DNA from: DASZGI01 sp035938995 | GTDB taxonomy: Bacteria; Actinomycetota; Actinomycetes; Streptomycetales; Catenulisporaceae | Length of the DNA stretch: 23,992 bases | NCBI RefSeq assembly: GCF_035938995.1 | Contig: NZ_DASZGI010000112.1 | Span: 1-23,992 of the forward strand | Direction of reading: 5' to 3' | Shown here: positions 1 to 9,447 of the stretch, piece by piece | Layout of the letters: every line of letters begins with the position of its first letter | Position numbering within the stretch: position 1 is the stretch's first letter | The notes under the pieces: model-generated | Told to the model about the DNA's origin: nothing | The model's database searches: none | Seen by the model: only the letters and a program-made list of their open reading frames with translations | Program-made: the position numbers and the translations under genes

Positions 1-1
1 C

Positions 2-1345
<1,344 letters not shown>

Positions 1346-1355
1346 GACTGTCGGT

Positions 1356-4010
1356 GTGCATGAGGCTGACGGTGACAACGCGGAGCAATGGCGGCTAAGC
1401 GCGGCAGACGGGGGTACGGAGCTCTGGCGTGACTGGGGCCCGTACCTCTCCGAGCGTGCGTGGGGAACCGTCCGGGAGGATTACAGCGCTGATGGCGATG
1501 CCTGGACGTACTTCCCCTTCGAACATGCCCGCTCGCGTGCCTACCGGTGGAGCGAGGACGGCCTCGCCGGCCTGAGCAACCACAACCAGGACTGGTGCTT
1601 CGCCCTGGCGTTCTGGAACGGCCGCGACCCCATCCTCAAGGAGCGCGCCTTCGGCCTGGGCAACGGCGAGGGCAACCACGGCGAGGATGCCAAGGATTAC
1701 TGGTGGTACGAGGACGGCACGCCTACCGCCTCGTGGCTGCGCTGGCGTTACCACTACCCGCAGGCCGAGTTCCCGTACGCGCGGCTGCGCGCCGAGAACG
1801 CCGCGCGCGGCAAGGACGACACGGAGTTCGAGCTCATCGACACCGGCATCTTCGACGACGACCGGTACTTCATCATCACCGCCGACTACGCCAAGGCCGC
1901 CCCCGACGCCTATGCGGTGCGGATCACGGTGGAGAACGCCGGACCCGACCGCGCCACCCTGCACGTCCTGCCGCACCTCTGGTTCCGTGACATGTGGTCG
2001 TGGGGCCGCGCGCCCGACATCGAGGACGACCTGGACACCGTCGGACTGATGATCCGCGGCGAGCCGGGCCGCCTCACTGGGACGCACCCGCACACCGGCA
2101 CGCTCGTCCTCCAGGACGTGCCAGCGCCCGGCTCCGCAGCGCTCGGAGCAGATGCGACCGCCCCGCCGCCGCTGATGTGCGATAACGAGACGAACGCCGC
2201 GCTGCTCTTCGGCGGCGAGAACCGCAACCCGTACACGAAGGACGGCATCGGCGACCACGTCGTGCACGGCACCGCCACCGTCAACCCGAACAACTGCGGC
2301 ACGAAGGGCGCCCTGCACTACATCCTCGACCTCGCCCCGGGCGAGCGCCGCGAACTCGACCTCTGGCTCGCCGCCGCGGACTGCGAACTGCCGGACCACG
2401 CGCAGACGCTGGCCGACCGCGAGCGCGAGGCGGACGGCTTCTACGCCGCGATGACCCCGCCGGGTACCTCGCCCGACGACGCGAAGATCATGCGCCAGGC
2501 CTACGCCGGACTGGTCTGGTCGAAGCAGTTCTACCACTACGACGTGCACCGATGGATCAGCGGCGACCCGAGCCAGCCGCTCCCTCCGGACCACCGCGCG
2601 CACGACCGCAACGCCGGCTGGGGGCACTTCTGGGCGCGCGACGTCCTGCTCATGCCCGACCCCTGGGAGTACCCCTGGTTCGCCGCCTGGGACCTGGCCT
2701 TCCACTGCGCCGTGTACTCCGAGATCGACCCCGGATTCGCCCGCGCGCAGCTGATGACCTTCCTCTCCCAGCGCTACCTGCACCCGAACGGCCAGATGCC
2801 GGCCTACGAGTGGAACTTCGACGACGTCAACCCGCCGGTGCTGGCCTGGGCCGTGCTGCGGGTCTACTACGCGCAGCGGGACACCGAGTTCCTCAAGGCC
2901 TGCTTCCACAAGCTGCTGGCCAACTTCACCTTCTGGGTCAACCGCAAGGACGCCGGCCAGGACAACATCTTCGAGGGCGGATTCCTCGGCCTGGACAACA
3001 TCGGCGTCTTCGACCGCTCCAACCTGCCGGTCGACGGCGTACTCGAGCAGTCCGACGGCACCGGCTGGATGGCCTTCTTCAGCCTCTGCATGCTGGTCAT
3101 CTCGATCGAGCTGACCCTGCGCGAACCGGTGTACGAGGAGATGGCCTGCAAGTTCGCCGAGCACTACGCCTACATCGCGGCGGCCATCAACGACAGCGGG
3201 ATCTGGGACGACGAGGACGGCTTCTACTACGACCGGCTGCGCCGCGACGGCTGCGATCCGATCGTCATGCGGGTGCGCTCCATGGTCGGCGTGGTCCCGC
3301 TGCTGGCTAGCTTCCCGGTCTCGACCAAGCTGCTCGAGCGGCTGCCGCGCTTCGCCGCCCACCTCGAGGAGTTCACCACGCGCCGGCCCGAATACGCCAA
3401 GGGGGTGCTCGGCCGCAAGCACGCCACCGGCGGCCTGGTCTTCTCGCTCGCCAACGACGAACAGGCCGCCCGGGTGCTCTCCCGCCTCGCCGATCCGGAG
3501 GAGTTCCTCTCGCCCTACGGCCTCCGCTCGCTCTCCATCCACCACCGCGACCACCCGTTCATGCTGGGCATCGACGGGGTGGACGCGAGCGTGGACTACG
3601 AGCCCGGCGAATCGCACTCCGGCATGTTCGGCGGCAACTCCAACTGGCGCGGCCCGGTCTGGATGCCGCTGAACTACCTGTTCCTGGAGGCGGTCTACCG
3701 GGTCGGCCCGGCGCTCGGCGTGGTCACCCACCCGGGAGAGGGCCGGATCGTGGTGGACCGGCCGATCTTCGCGGAGAACCTGCGGCAGCGGCTGATCGGG
3801 ATCTTCCGGACCGATCCGAACGGGCGGCTCCCGGTGCTCGGCGACAACCCGCGACTGCAGGGCGACCCGCGCTGGCGGGACCGCCCGTGGTTCTACGAGT
3901 ACTTCCATGCCGACAGCGGCGCCGGCCTGGGCGCCGCGCATCAGACCGGCTGGACCGCATTGATCGCTTCATTGATTCGTAACCCGACGTTGGGTTTTCC
4001 ACCCTCCTGA
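1356..4010 (+). CDS. GH63-type (MGH1-like) glycoside hydrolase, 884 aa
   Basis: This looks like a bacterial member of the glucosidase family GH63 (mannosyl-oligosaccharide glucosidase-like), which hydrolyses alpha-glucosidic bonds; the natural substrate cannot be told from sequence. Conserved blocks include the N-terminal WGPYLSERAWGTVREDYS (about residues 27-44), DTGIFDDDRYF, LPHLWFRDMWSWGR, a catalytic-domain block around W445-D446 (PWFAAWDLAFH; D446 is a candidate acid residue), and WRGPVWMPLNYLF from W764, typical of the (alpha/alpha)6 barrel. The length matches the bacterial family. No signal peptide is seen, so it is probably cytoplasmic. The GTG start lies 10 bp after the thiC stop with no clear Shine-Dalgarno, suggesting co-transcription and coupling. 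GC3 is high throughout, unlike the middle of thiC. Glycogen- or osmolyte-related oligosaccharide turnover is possible but unsupported by neighbours. Confidence 0.88.
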   Translation: MHEADGDNAEQWRLSAADGGTELWRDWGPYLSERAWGTVREDYSADGDAWTYFPFEHARSRAYRWSEDGLAGLSNHNQDWCFALAFWNGRDPILKERAFGLGNGEGNHGEDAKDYWWYEDGTPTASWLRWRYHYPQAEFPYARLRAENAARGKDDTEFELIDTGIFDDDRYFIITADYAKAAPDAYAVRITVENAGPDRATLHVLPHLWFRDMWSWGRAPDIEDDLDTVGLMIRGEPGRLTGTHPHTGTLVLQDVPAPGSAALGADATAPPPLMCDNETNAALLFGGENRNPYTKDGIGDHVVHGTATVNPNNCGTKGALHYILDLAPGERRELDLWLAAADCELPDHAQTLADREREADGFYAAMTPPGTSPDDAKIMRQAYAGLVWSKQFYHYDVHRWISGDPSQPLPPDHRAHDRNAGWGHFWARDVLLMPDPWEYPWFAAWDLAFHCAVYSEIDPGFARAQLMTFLSQRYLHPNGQMPAYEWNFDDVNPPVLAWAVLRVYYAQRDTEFLKACFHKLLANFTFWVNRKDAGQDNIFEGGFLGLDNIGVFDRSNLPVDGVLEQSDGTGWMAFFSLCMLVISIELTLREPVYEEMACKFAEHYAYIAAAINDSGIWDDEDGFYYDRLRRDGCDPIVMRVRSMVGVVPLLASFPVSTKLLERLPRFAAHLEEFTTRRPEYAKGVLGRKHATGGLVFSLANDEQAARVLSRLADPEEFLSPYGLRSLSIHHRDHPFMLGIDGVDASVDYEPGESHSGMFGGNSNWRGPVWMPLNYLFLEAVYRVGPALGVVTHPGEGRIVVDRPIFAENLRQRLIGIFRTDPNGRLPVLGDNPRLQGDPRWRDRPWFYEYFHADSGAGLGAAHQTGWTALIASLIRNPTLGFPPS

Positions 4011-4063
4011 GCTGGGCATGTCCCCAAAGACAGGGCGGGCAAGAGGCGCACTGGAGTGAAAAC

Positions 4064-4090
4064 AGCGCTCGATGAGACTTCATCAGCGCT
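4064..4090. promoter_or_regulatory. Inverted repeat upstream of the GmrSD-type gene
   Basis: AGCGCT-C-GATG and CATC-AGCGCT form a 10-bp stem with one bulged C around the 6-nt loop AGACTT. It sits in the 116-bp gap after the GH63 stop and 37 bp before the next start. No T-tract follows, so it could be a weak terminator of the upstream operon or an operator for the downstream gene. Confidence 0.4.
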
Positions 4091-4126
4091 CTGCGCTCCG
4101 GGCCCGATTCTCGGGGACGGCGCAAG

Positions 4127-5983
4127 GTGAACAAGCACACTCAGGAGCGCATCGACGGCAGGGGGCACACCGTCCGGGAGCTGTTCACCGGGCGGCGCTA
4201 CGGGCTCGAACACTACCAGCGGGAGTACGACTGGACCCGCACGCATGTGGGCGATCTGCTCCAGGATCTCTCCGCGCGGTTCTTCGAGCAGTGGCGCCCC
4301 GACCACGAGCGCGAGGACGTGGCCGACTACCGGCCGTACTTCCTCGGGCCGTTCGTCACGTACCCCGTGCCCGGGGTGTCGTACCTCGTCGACGGCCAGC
4401 AGCGGTTCACCACCCTGCTCCTGCTGCTCATCCACCTGCGGCACCGACTGACCGACCAGGAGGACCACGCCGGGGCGGCGGTCCTGGACAACATGATCTG
4501 CACGGTCCAGTACGGCGTGCCGACCTTCACGGTGCACGTGGACGAGCGCGAGCCGGCCCTGCGCGCGCTGCGGGCCGGGCGCGACTTCCCGGTCACCGAG
4601 CTGACCCCGCTGGCGGTGCGCACCATCTGCCAGCGCTACCGGGAGTTGGTCGAGGACTTCCCGGCCCCGCTGCGCGGCGAGGCGCTGCCGTTCTTCGTGG
4701 ACTGGCTGCTCGAGCGGGTCTTCCTGGTCGAGATCACCGCCCGAGACCGGGAGAACGGCTGGGAGATCTTCGAGTCGATGAACGACCGGGGCGCCCGGCT
4801 CACCCCGCTCGACCTGCTCAAGTCCTTCCTGCTCTCGCGCGCGGACAAGGACCACAGCGCGGTCAACGCGATCTGGCGGCGCACCATGTCGCAGCTCGCG
4901 GCGACCGACGACCAGGCGCCGGGGGACTACATCAAGACCCTCCTGCGGGCCCGGTACGCCCCCTCCGACGCGGCCACCGCGGAGCGGATCTCCACCGCGT
5001 ACCACGAGTGGGTACGGCAGAACACCGACGCGGTCGGCCTGGTGCGCCCGCGCGACTACCGGGTGTTCATCCGCGACACCATCAGGCCCCTGGCGGACCG
5101 CTACCGCGCCCTGGTCGAGGCCTGCGCCGCGCCGGTCAAGGGTCTGGAGCCGGTGTTCTACAACGCCGCCAACGGCTTCCCGCACCAGCTCACCCTGATC
5201 ATGGCGGCGATCAGCCCGAACGACTCGGACACCGCGTTCCGGGAGAAGGCCCGCTTGGTCGCCGCGTTCTGCGACCTGCTGCTGGCCCGGCGGATGGCGA
5301 ACTACGCGCCGCTGCAGTCCGGTGACCTGACGGCTCAGGTTAATGCACTGATAGAGCCACTGCGGGCCGCGCAAGGCCTGGAGGCGGTGCGCACCCTGCT
5401 GGCCACCGCGGTCGCATCAGTCGAGCACACCTTCGGCGGCCTGGAGACCTTCGGGTTGCGCTCGGACAACCGCAAGCAGGTGCGGTATCTGCTGTCCCGG
5501 ATGACCGGGTGGGTGGAGGCCCAGTGCGGCCAGCCCGACCTGATCGCGGACTACCTCGGCTTCGGCCCGACCGGCCGCCCGTACGAGATCGAGCACATCT
5601 GGGCGGACCACTTCGGCCCTTACGCCGAGGAGGCCGGCACCCCGGAGCGCTTCCGCATGGTGCGCAACCGCTTCGGCGCGCTCCTGCTGCTGCCCAAGGA
5701 GATCAACGCGGCGTTCCGGGACGACCCGTACTCGCTCAAGGCCGAGCACTACCGGGCACAGAACCTGCTGGCCCGCTCGCTGCACCCGCTGTGCTACGAG
5801 CGCAACCCCTCGTTCCGGCGGTTCATGCTGCGCAACGGGCTCGCCGAGTTCTTCCGGCCGTACCCGCACACCTTCGGCATCACGTCGATCACCGAGCGCC
5901 AGCGTCTTTACCGTGCGCTGTGCGAGCGGATCTGGGATCCTGCCCGACTCGGTCTGGTCGTGCCGGAACCCGCGGCAGTGTAG
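4127..5983 (+). CDS. GmrSD-like DUF262-DUF1524 nuclease (putative anti-phage protein), 618 aa
   Basis: The protein joins an N-terminal DUF262 (GmrS-like, ParB/Srx-fold NTPase) domain to a C-terminal DUF1524 His-Me-finger nuclease domain. The DUF262 signatures are YQREYDW (30-36) and DGQQR (89-93), followed by the helical block EIFESMNDRGARLTPLDLLKS. The nuclease signature is E489-H490 in YEIEHIW, with N514 (NRFGALLLLP) and N527 (INAAF), the usual H..N..N layout. Known relatives (GmrSD, BrxU, SspE types) cleave modified phage DNA in an NTP-stimulated way; which modification this one senses is unknown. It stands alone, with no methyltransferase, dnd/ssp or BREX gene in the window. The GTG start is preceded by GGGGACGG. 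Codons match the neighbours apart from a few (GTT, GCA, ATA near 5340), so recent acquisition is not evident. An in-frame start further downstream would cut into the DUF262 domain. Confidence 0.87.
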   Translation: MNKHTQERIDGRGHTVRELFTGRRYGLEHYQREYDWTRTHVGDLLQDLSARFFEQWRPDHEREDVADYRPYFLGPFVTYPVPGVSYLVDGQQRFTTLLLLLIHLRHRLTDQEDHAGAAVLDNMICTVQYGVPTFTVHVDEREPALRALRAGRDFPVTELTPLAVRTICQRYRELVEDFPAPLRGEALPFFVDWLLERVFLVEITARDRENGWEIFESMNDRGARLTPLDLLKSFLLSRADKDHSAVNAIWRRTMSQLAATDDQAPGDYIKTLLRARYAPSDAATAERISTAYHEWVRQNTDAVGLVRPRDYRVFIRDTIRPLADRYRALVEACAAPVKGLEPVFYNAANGFPHQLTLIMAAISPNDSDTAFREKARLVAAFCDLLLARRMANYAPLQSGDLTAQVNALIEPLRAAQGLEAVRTLLATAVASVEHTFGGLETFGLRSDNRKQVRYLLSRMTGWVEAQCGQPDLIADYLGFGPTGRPYEIEHIWADHFGPYAEEAGTPERFRMVRNRFGALLLLPKEINAAFRDDPYSLKAEHYRAQNLLARSLHPLCYERNPSFRRFMLRNGLAEFFRPYPHTFGITSITERQRLYRALCERIWDPARLGLVVPEPAAV

Positions 5984-6002
5984 GAGGGCTTCGAAGAGTG
6001 TC

Positions 6003-6058
6003 TAAGGCGGTCTAAGAGCTCGGCTGTACCTGTGCAGTCCTAGCCGCTTAGCCGCTTA
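6003..6058. terminator. Imperfect hairpin between convergent genes
   Basis: The arm at 6003-6025 (two CTAAG-containing copies) is imperfectly complementary to 6042-6058 (AGCCGCTTAGCCGCTTA), with a few bulged bases. It lies in the 84-bp gap where the GmrSD-type gene and the metallophosphoesterase gene converge, so it may act in both directions. There is no poly-T tract, which is usual in GC-rich actinobacteria. Confidence 0.35.
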
Positions 6059-6067
6059 TTCGCGCGC

Positions 6068-6943
6068 CTAAGGCAGCTGCGAAGGCACCGAAGGTAGCGC
6101 GGAGACGAGGCACGGGCCGCCCAGGAACACCCCAGTGTCCAGGTTCACCGCGTAGCCGCCCGCGTACACCAGAGGGCCCGTCACCTGCGACGGCTCGATG
6201 CCGAGCAGCAGCGGAATCGGCGAGTGCCCGTGCACGATCTGGCGCGCGCCGAACACCCGCAGGAACTCGCGCGCGGCCGGGCCGTCGTCGGAGGCGAAGG
6301 CGAACCGCTTCGTCATCAGATGCGTGAGGTGGTCGATCTCCTCGACGTCCACGGGGTCCGTCAGCAACTGGCCGATCGACTCGTTGACCGACTTGACGCT
6401 GTCGCCGTACTCGAGGTACCCGACCGTGTCGGCGTGCATCAGCAGGTGGTCGCCGGACCGGGCCATCGCCGGCAGCCCGGCGATCCACTCCAGATGCGCG
6501 TCGGTCAGCCGATTCGAGTCCCGGTCCTGGCCGCCGTTGCCGAACCAGCGCTCGCGGAAGAGCGCGTGCGCGTCCGGAACGTCCTCCTCGCGCACCACGC
6601 GCAGCCGGTACCCGTCCGGCAGGTGAGCCGCGAACAGCATCAGCTCGTGGTTCCCGAGCAGGCAGCCCACCGTCCCGCCGTGGTCCGCCGCCTGCTCCTG
6701 GAGGGACATGACCAGGTCCAGCACCCCGACCCCGTCCGGCCCGCGGTCCGTCAGATCCCCGAGGAACCACAGCCGGGCGTCGTCGGCGATCCACCGTGCC
6801 CGCTCGTCGATGAATCCGACGCGGATCAGCGCCTCGCGCAGCGGGCCGAGACAGCCGTGGACATCGCCCACAGCAGCGGTCGTCACGGCGTCGACGTCGG
6901 CCGGCGGCGTCCCCGTGGCGCCGGGGTCGGACAGGTCAACCAT
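6068..6943 (-). CDS. PPP-type metallophosphoesterase, 291 aa
   Basis: This is a calcineurin-like phosphoesterase with all the metal-binding motifs of the PPP/ApaH group: GDVHG (26-30), GDLTDRG (62-68), GNHE (97-100), a later LLMHAD block and HGHSP near the C-terminus. Such enzymes use two metal ions to hydrolyse phosphoproteins or dinucleoside polyphosphates. The sequence resembles Shewanella-like protein phosphatases, so serine/threonine phosphatase activity is the leading guess. No membrane segment is seen, so it is probably cytoplasmic. The reading frame stays open a long way upstream, but only the part from the ATG at 6943 is coding; the rest is antisense to the NERD and hisC genes. A possible -10 element (TACCCT, 6952-6957) lies 8 nt before the ATG, so the mRNA may be leaderless. 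It is divergent from the NERD gene. Confidence 0.9.
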   Translation of the reverse strand: MVDLSDPGATGTPPADVDAVTTAAVGDVHGCLGPLREALIRVGFIDERARWIADDARLWFLGDLTDRGPDGVGVLDLVMSLQEQAADHGGTVGCLLGNHELMLFAAHLPDGYRLRVVREEDVPDAHALFRERWFGNGGQDRDSNRLTDAHLEWIAGLPAMARSGDHLLMHADTVGYLEYGDSVKSVNESIGQLLTDPVDVEEIDHLTHLMTKRFAFASDDGPAAREFLRVFGARQIVHGHSPIPLLLGIEPSQVTGPLVYAGGYAVNLDTGVFLGGPCLVSALPSVPSQLP

Positions 6944-6951
6944 GAGATGTG

Positions 6952-6957
6952 AGGGTA
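6952..6957 (-). promoter_or_regulatory. Candidate -10 element for the metallophosphoesterase
   Basis: On the minus strand TACCCT fits the actinobacterial TANNNT pattern and ends 8 nt before the ATG at 6943. There is no Shine-Dalgarno between them. A convincing -35 was not found. Confidence 0.35.
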
Positions 6958-7111
6958 GTGGTCGGGAGCGGTCTTCCGGTATCCCTGCCGCGTGTCGCCC
7001 AAGAGCGCTAACGTGCTCGTGGGGGTTTGGCCAGAAGGATGCGATTGGGGCGCCGCGCACGTTTTCGCCGCGGGCACGACGCCGGCCGATCCTGTAGCTG
7101 GGAGGTCGCCG

Positions 7112-7912
7112 ATGGCGGTCAGCCGACTGCCGCGTCAGGGAACCGCGCCGCGTGCGGGACAGAGCCTGCACGCCGCCTATGCCATGCGAAACGACGCCTG
7201 GATCGGGCAGCGGCGGCGCGCCGTGGCGCTGTCCGCGGTCTGGTGGGTGCCGGCCATCGTGGCGCTGGGCGCGGTCGTGGGTGTCGGCACGCGCATCCCG
7301 GTGTTCGGCGTGATCTTCATCGTGCTGGCGATCTGGGCCGTGCTCGACGTGATGTTCCGCAAGCCGGACCGGTTGGTGCGGGTGCGCGAGCGGGCCGCCG
7401 CCGAGTCCGGGACGGGCAAGTTCCTGCGCGCGATAGAGATCCGCGGCGGGGCAAAGGTGCTGCACGACCGGCTGCTGACCGCGGTCGCCGATCCGTTCGA
7501 GGCCGAGCACGTGGTCATCTCCCCGCGCGGGGTGTTCCTGATCGACTCCAAGCAATGGCGCGGGCAGGCGGTGCGCATGGTCGGGCCCGACATGTACGTC
7601 GACCACACCGACCAGACGACGATGTTCAAGCAGCTGGTCGAGCACGCCCGGGTACTGGGCGACGCGCTGACCACGGCCGCCGCGCGGGACGAGGAGGTCG
7701 GGGTGGTGTCGGTCACTCCGGTGCTCGCCGTGCACGCCGACGACCTGCACGGCACCCCGCGCAACATGCAGGGGGTGATCGTGGTGACGCCGGCTCAGCT
7801 GGCCGAGACGCTGCGCTCTCCCGACATCCGCTGGTCTCCCCAGGCCGTGGCCAGCCTGGGCGAAGCCGCCGACCTGCTGTTGATACGCAAGGACCCGGCC
7901 GCCACGCCCTGA
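7112..7912 (+). CDS. Membrane-anchored NERD-domain protein, 266 aa
   Basis: The N-terminal part has a basic stretch followed by two adjacent hydrophobic segments (about residues 37-58 and 63-82), so the protein is probably anchored in the membrane with the C-terminal domain in the cytoplasm. Residues about 95-200 match the nuclease-related domain (NERD), with the core strand HVVISPRGVFLIDSKQWRG; D145 and K147 occupy the positions of the (E/D)-x-K catalytic motif of PD-(D/E)XK-like nucleases. Biochemical function in this family is largely unproven. I chose the ATG at 7112 because GGGAGG lies 6 nt upstream; the frame is open further (to 6992), but that stretch has no family sequence. It is divergent from the metallophosphoesterase, and 147 bp separate it from hisC. 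Confidence 0.82.
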   Translation: MAVSRLPRQGTAPRAGQSLHAAYAMRNDAWIGQRRRAVALSAVWWVPAIVALGAVVGVGTRIPVFGVIFIVLAIWAVLDVMFRKPDRLVRVRERAAAESGTGKFLRAIEIRGGAKVLHDRLLTAVADPFEAEHVVISPRGVFLIDSKQWRGQAVRMVGPDMYVDHTDQTTMFKQLVEHARVLGDALTTAAARDEEVGVVSVTPVLAVHADDLHGTPRNMQGVIVVTPAQLAETLRSPDIRWSPQAVASLGEAADLLLIRKDPAATP

Positions 7913-7998
7913 CCGGCGACCGCCTCGCGCGCCCGGAGCCTCGGCCGCCACGGCGCGCGATGAAGCGATCTTCCGCACGACGTACGCTGACGACAGCA

Positions 7999-8018
7999 GT
8001 TGTTTACAGCGGTTGTTT
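7999..8018. promoter_or_regulatory. Direct repeat GTTGTTT upstream of hisC
   Basis: GTTGTTT occurs at 7999-8005 and again at 8012-8018, a 13-bp step, inside the 147-bp gap before hisC. These T-rich words stand out in GC-rich DNA. They could be an operator or part of the promoter, ending 41 bp before the start codon. Confidence 0.3.
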
Positions 8019-8059
8019 TCGGTGCACCTGCATGTGCGGACTCGGGAGAGTGATCGACG

Positions 8060-9154
8060 GTGACGGCGAGCGGTACGGAAGCGAAGCGAGAGCCTGCGGC
8101 GACACCCCGGCTGCGCGAGGCGGTCGGCGGGCTGCCCGCGTACAAGGCCGGCAAGGCTCCGGCACCCGGCGGGGAGACCTTCAAGCTCGCCTCGAACGAG
8201 AACCCGTACCCACCGCTGCCCGGCGTGCTCGAGGCGGCGATCGGGGCGGCCGGCTCGTTCAACCGCTACCCGGACTTCGCCTGCTCGAACCTGCTCGAGG
8301 AGCTGGCCGCCGCCTACGACGTCCCGGTCGACCACATCGCGGCGGGCACCGGCTCGGTCGGCGTCGCCCAGCAGCTGCTCCAGGTGGCCGCGGGCCCGGG
8401 CGACGAGGTGATCTTCGCCTGGCGTTCCTTCGAGGCCTACCCGATCCTCACCCAGATCGCCGGGGCGACCGCGGTCATGGTCCCGCTGCGCGATGAGCGC
8501 CACGACCTGGACGCCATGGCCGCCGCGGTCACGGGCCGCACCCGGCTGATCTTCGTGTGCACCCCGAACAACCCCACCGGCGCCGTGGTGCACCGCGACG
8601 AGCTTGAGCGCTTCCTCGACCGCGCGCCTGATGACGTGCTCGTGGTCATCGACGAGGCCTACACCGAGTTCGTCCGCGACCCCGAGTGCGTCGACGGCTT
8701 GGAGCTGTACCGCGAGCGGCCGAACGTCTGTGTCCTGCGGACCTTCTCGAAGGCTTACGGCCTGGCCGGGCTGCGCGTCGGTTTCGCCGTCGCGCACCCC
8801 CCGGTGGCCACCGCCCTGCGCGCCTGCGCCGTGCCGTTCGGGGTCAGCTGCGTCGCGCAGGCCGCCGCCGTCGCCTCGCTGCACGCCCGCCCCGCCCTGA
8901 TGGAGCGGGTCGAAGCGCTCGTCGCCGAGCGCACCCGGGTGGTGGGCGAGCTGCGCCGCCGCGGCATCGCCGTCCCCGACACCGAGGCCAACTTCTACTG
9001 GCTGCGCCTCGGCGACCGCACCGCGAAATTCGCCGCCGCGTGCGAGGAGGCCGGGGTCACCGTGCGTCCGTTCGGCGACGAGGGCGTCCGGGTGACGATC
9101 GGCGAGCCGAAGGCGAACGACCTGGCGATCTCGCTCGCCGTCGACTATGCCTAG
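8060..9154 (+). CDS. hisC: Histidinol-phosphate/aromatic aminotransferase (class I/II PLP enzyme), 364 aa
   Basis: This is a fold-type I PLP aminotransferase of the HisC/Pat group. Visible motifs: SNENPY (45-50) near the N-terminus, GTGSVGV (97-102), C-T-P-N-N-P-T-G with N171, D198-E-A-Y201, and the Schiff-base lysine K231 in RTFSKAYGLAGLR with R239. The length is normal. It may make histidinol phosphate in histidine synthesis or act as an aromatic/phenylalanine aminotransferase (Pat); the families cannot be separated by eye. No other his gene is nearby. Instead it precedes a 2-oxoacid dehydrogenase cluster by 293 bp, which favours a role in amino-acid-to-oxoacid conversion, though this is inference. 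The GTG start at 8060 has GGGAGAG 9 nt upstream. The 9155-9447 gap suggests a separate promoter for the next genes. Confidence 0.9.
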   Translation: MTASGTEAKREPAATPRLREAVGGLPAYKAGKAPAPGGETFKLASNENPYPPLPGVLEAAIGAAGSFNRYPDFACSNLLEELAAAYDVPVDHIAAGTGSVGVAQQLLQVAAGPGDEVIFAWRSFEAYPILTQIAGATAVMVPLRDERHDLDAMAAAVTGRTRLIFVCTPNNPTGAVVHRDELERFLDRAPDDVLVVIDEAYTEFVRDPECVDGLELYRERPNVCVLRTFSKAYGLAGLRVGFAVAHPPVATALRACAVPFGVSCVAQAAAVASLHARPALMERVEALVAERTRVVGELRRRGIAVPDTEANFYWLRLGDRTAKFAAACEEAGVTVRPFGDEGVRVTIGEPKANDLAISLAVDYA

Positions 9155-9447
9155 AGCGACACTTCAAGTTCTTGGCGCACGATTAGTGGCGGGGGCACTG
9201 TTCCAAGCCCGGAACCGGTCGGTAACGTGACCTCGTCACCGCGCTCCACCGGCCGACACCCCGGAACCGGCGCCCAGCGATCCTGAAGTGCGGTGATCCG
9301 GCAACCACCAGATGACCGCGCCCGGCGATCCCGGAGCGCGGATGCGGCCGGCGACGACACGGCGGGATTCCCGCGCCGGCGCCGCGGCCGGCCGCATCGA
9401 GGACACACTGCGGAGGAACCCGTGGTCCTCGCCGAGGATGAGGAGTA
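9155..9447. promoter_or_regulatory. Leader/regulatory region before the bkd cluster
   Basis: No credible gene lies in these 293 bp. They contain the exact word CCGGAACCGG twice (9209-9218 and 9261-9270) and, between them, the inverted repeat GTGAC-CTC-GTCAC (9227-9239). TAACGT at 9223-9228 could be a -10 element. The arrangement looks like an operator region. In other actinobacteria an Lrp-type regulator often controls bkd genes, but none is encoded here. Confidence 0.4.

Noticed and set aside
1395..3941. 848-codon open frame on the minus strand
   Set aside because: It is the antisense of the GH63 gene. The product is Val/Gly/Arg/Glu-rich with no family motif, as expected from strong GC3 bias on the other strand.
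3941..5374. 477-codon minus-strand open frame
   Set aside because: It is antisense to the end of the GH63 gene and most of the GmrSD-type gene, with low-complexity sequence and no recognisable domain.
4127..5983. Mobile element carrying the defence gene
   Set aside because: No integrase, transposase, terminal inverted repeats or tRNA attachment site could be seen at either side, and base composition matches the neighbours.
6992..7111. 40-codon N-terminal extension of the NERD protein
   Set aside because: The ATG at 7112 has a well-placed GGGAGG. The extension has no hydrophobic or conserved block and overlaps the divergent promoter region.
6944..8884. Upstream part of a 938-codon minus-strand frame ending in the metallophosphoesterase
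   Set aside because: Only the part from the ATG at 6943 has family motifs. The remainder is antisense to the NERD and hisC genes and low-complexity.
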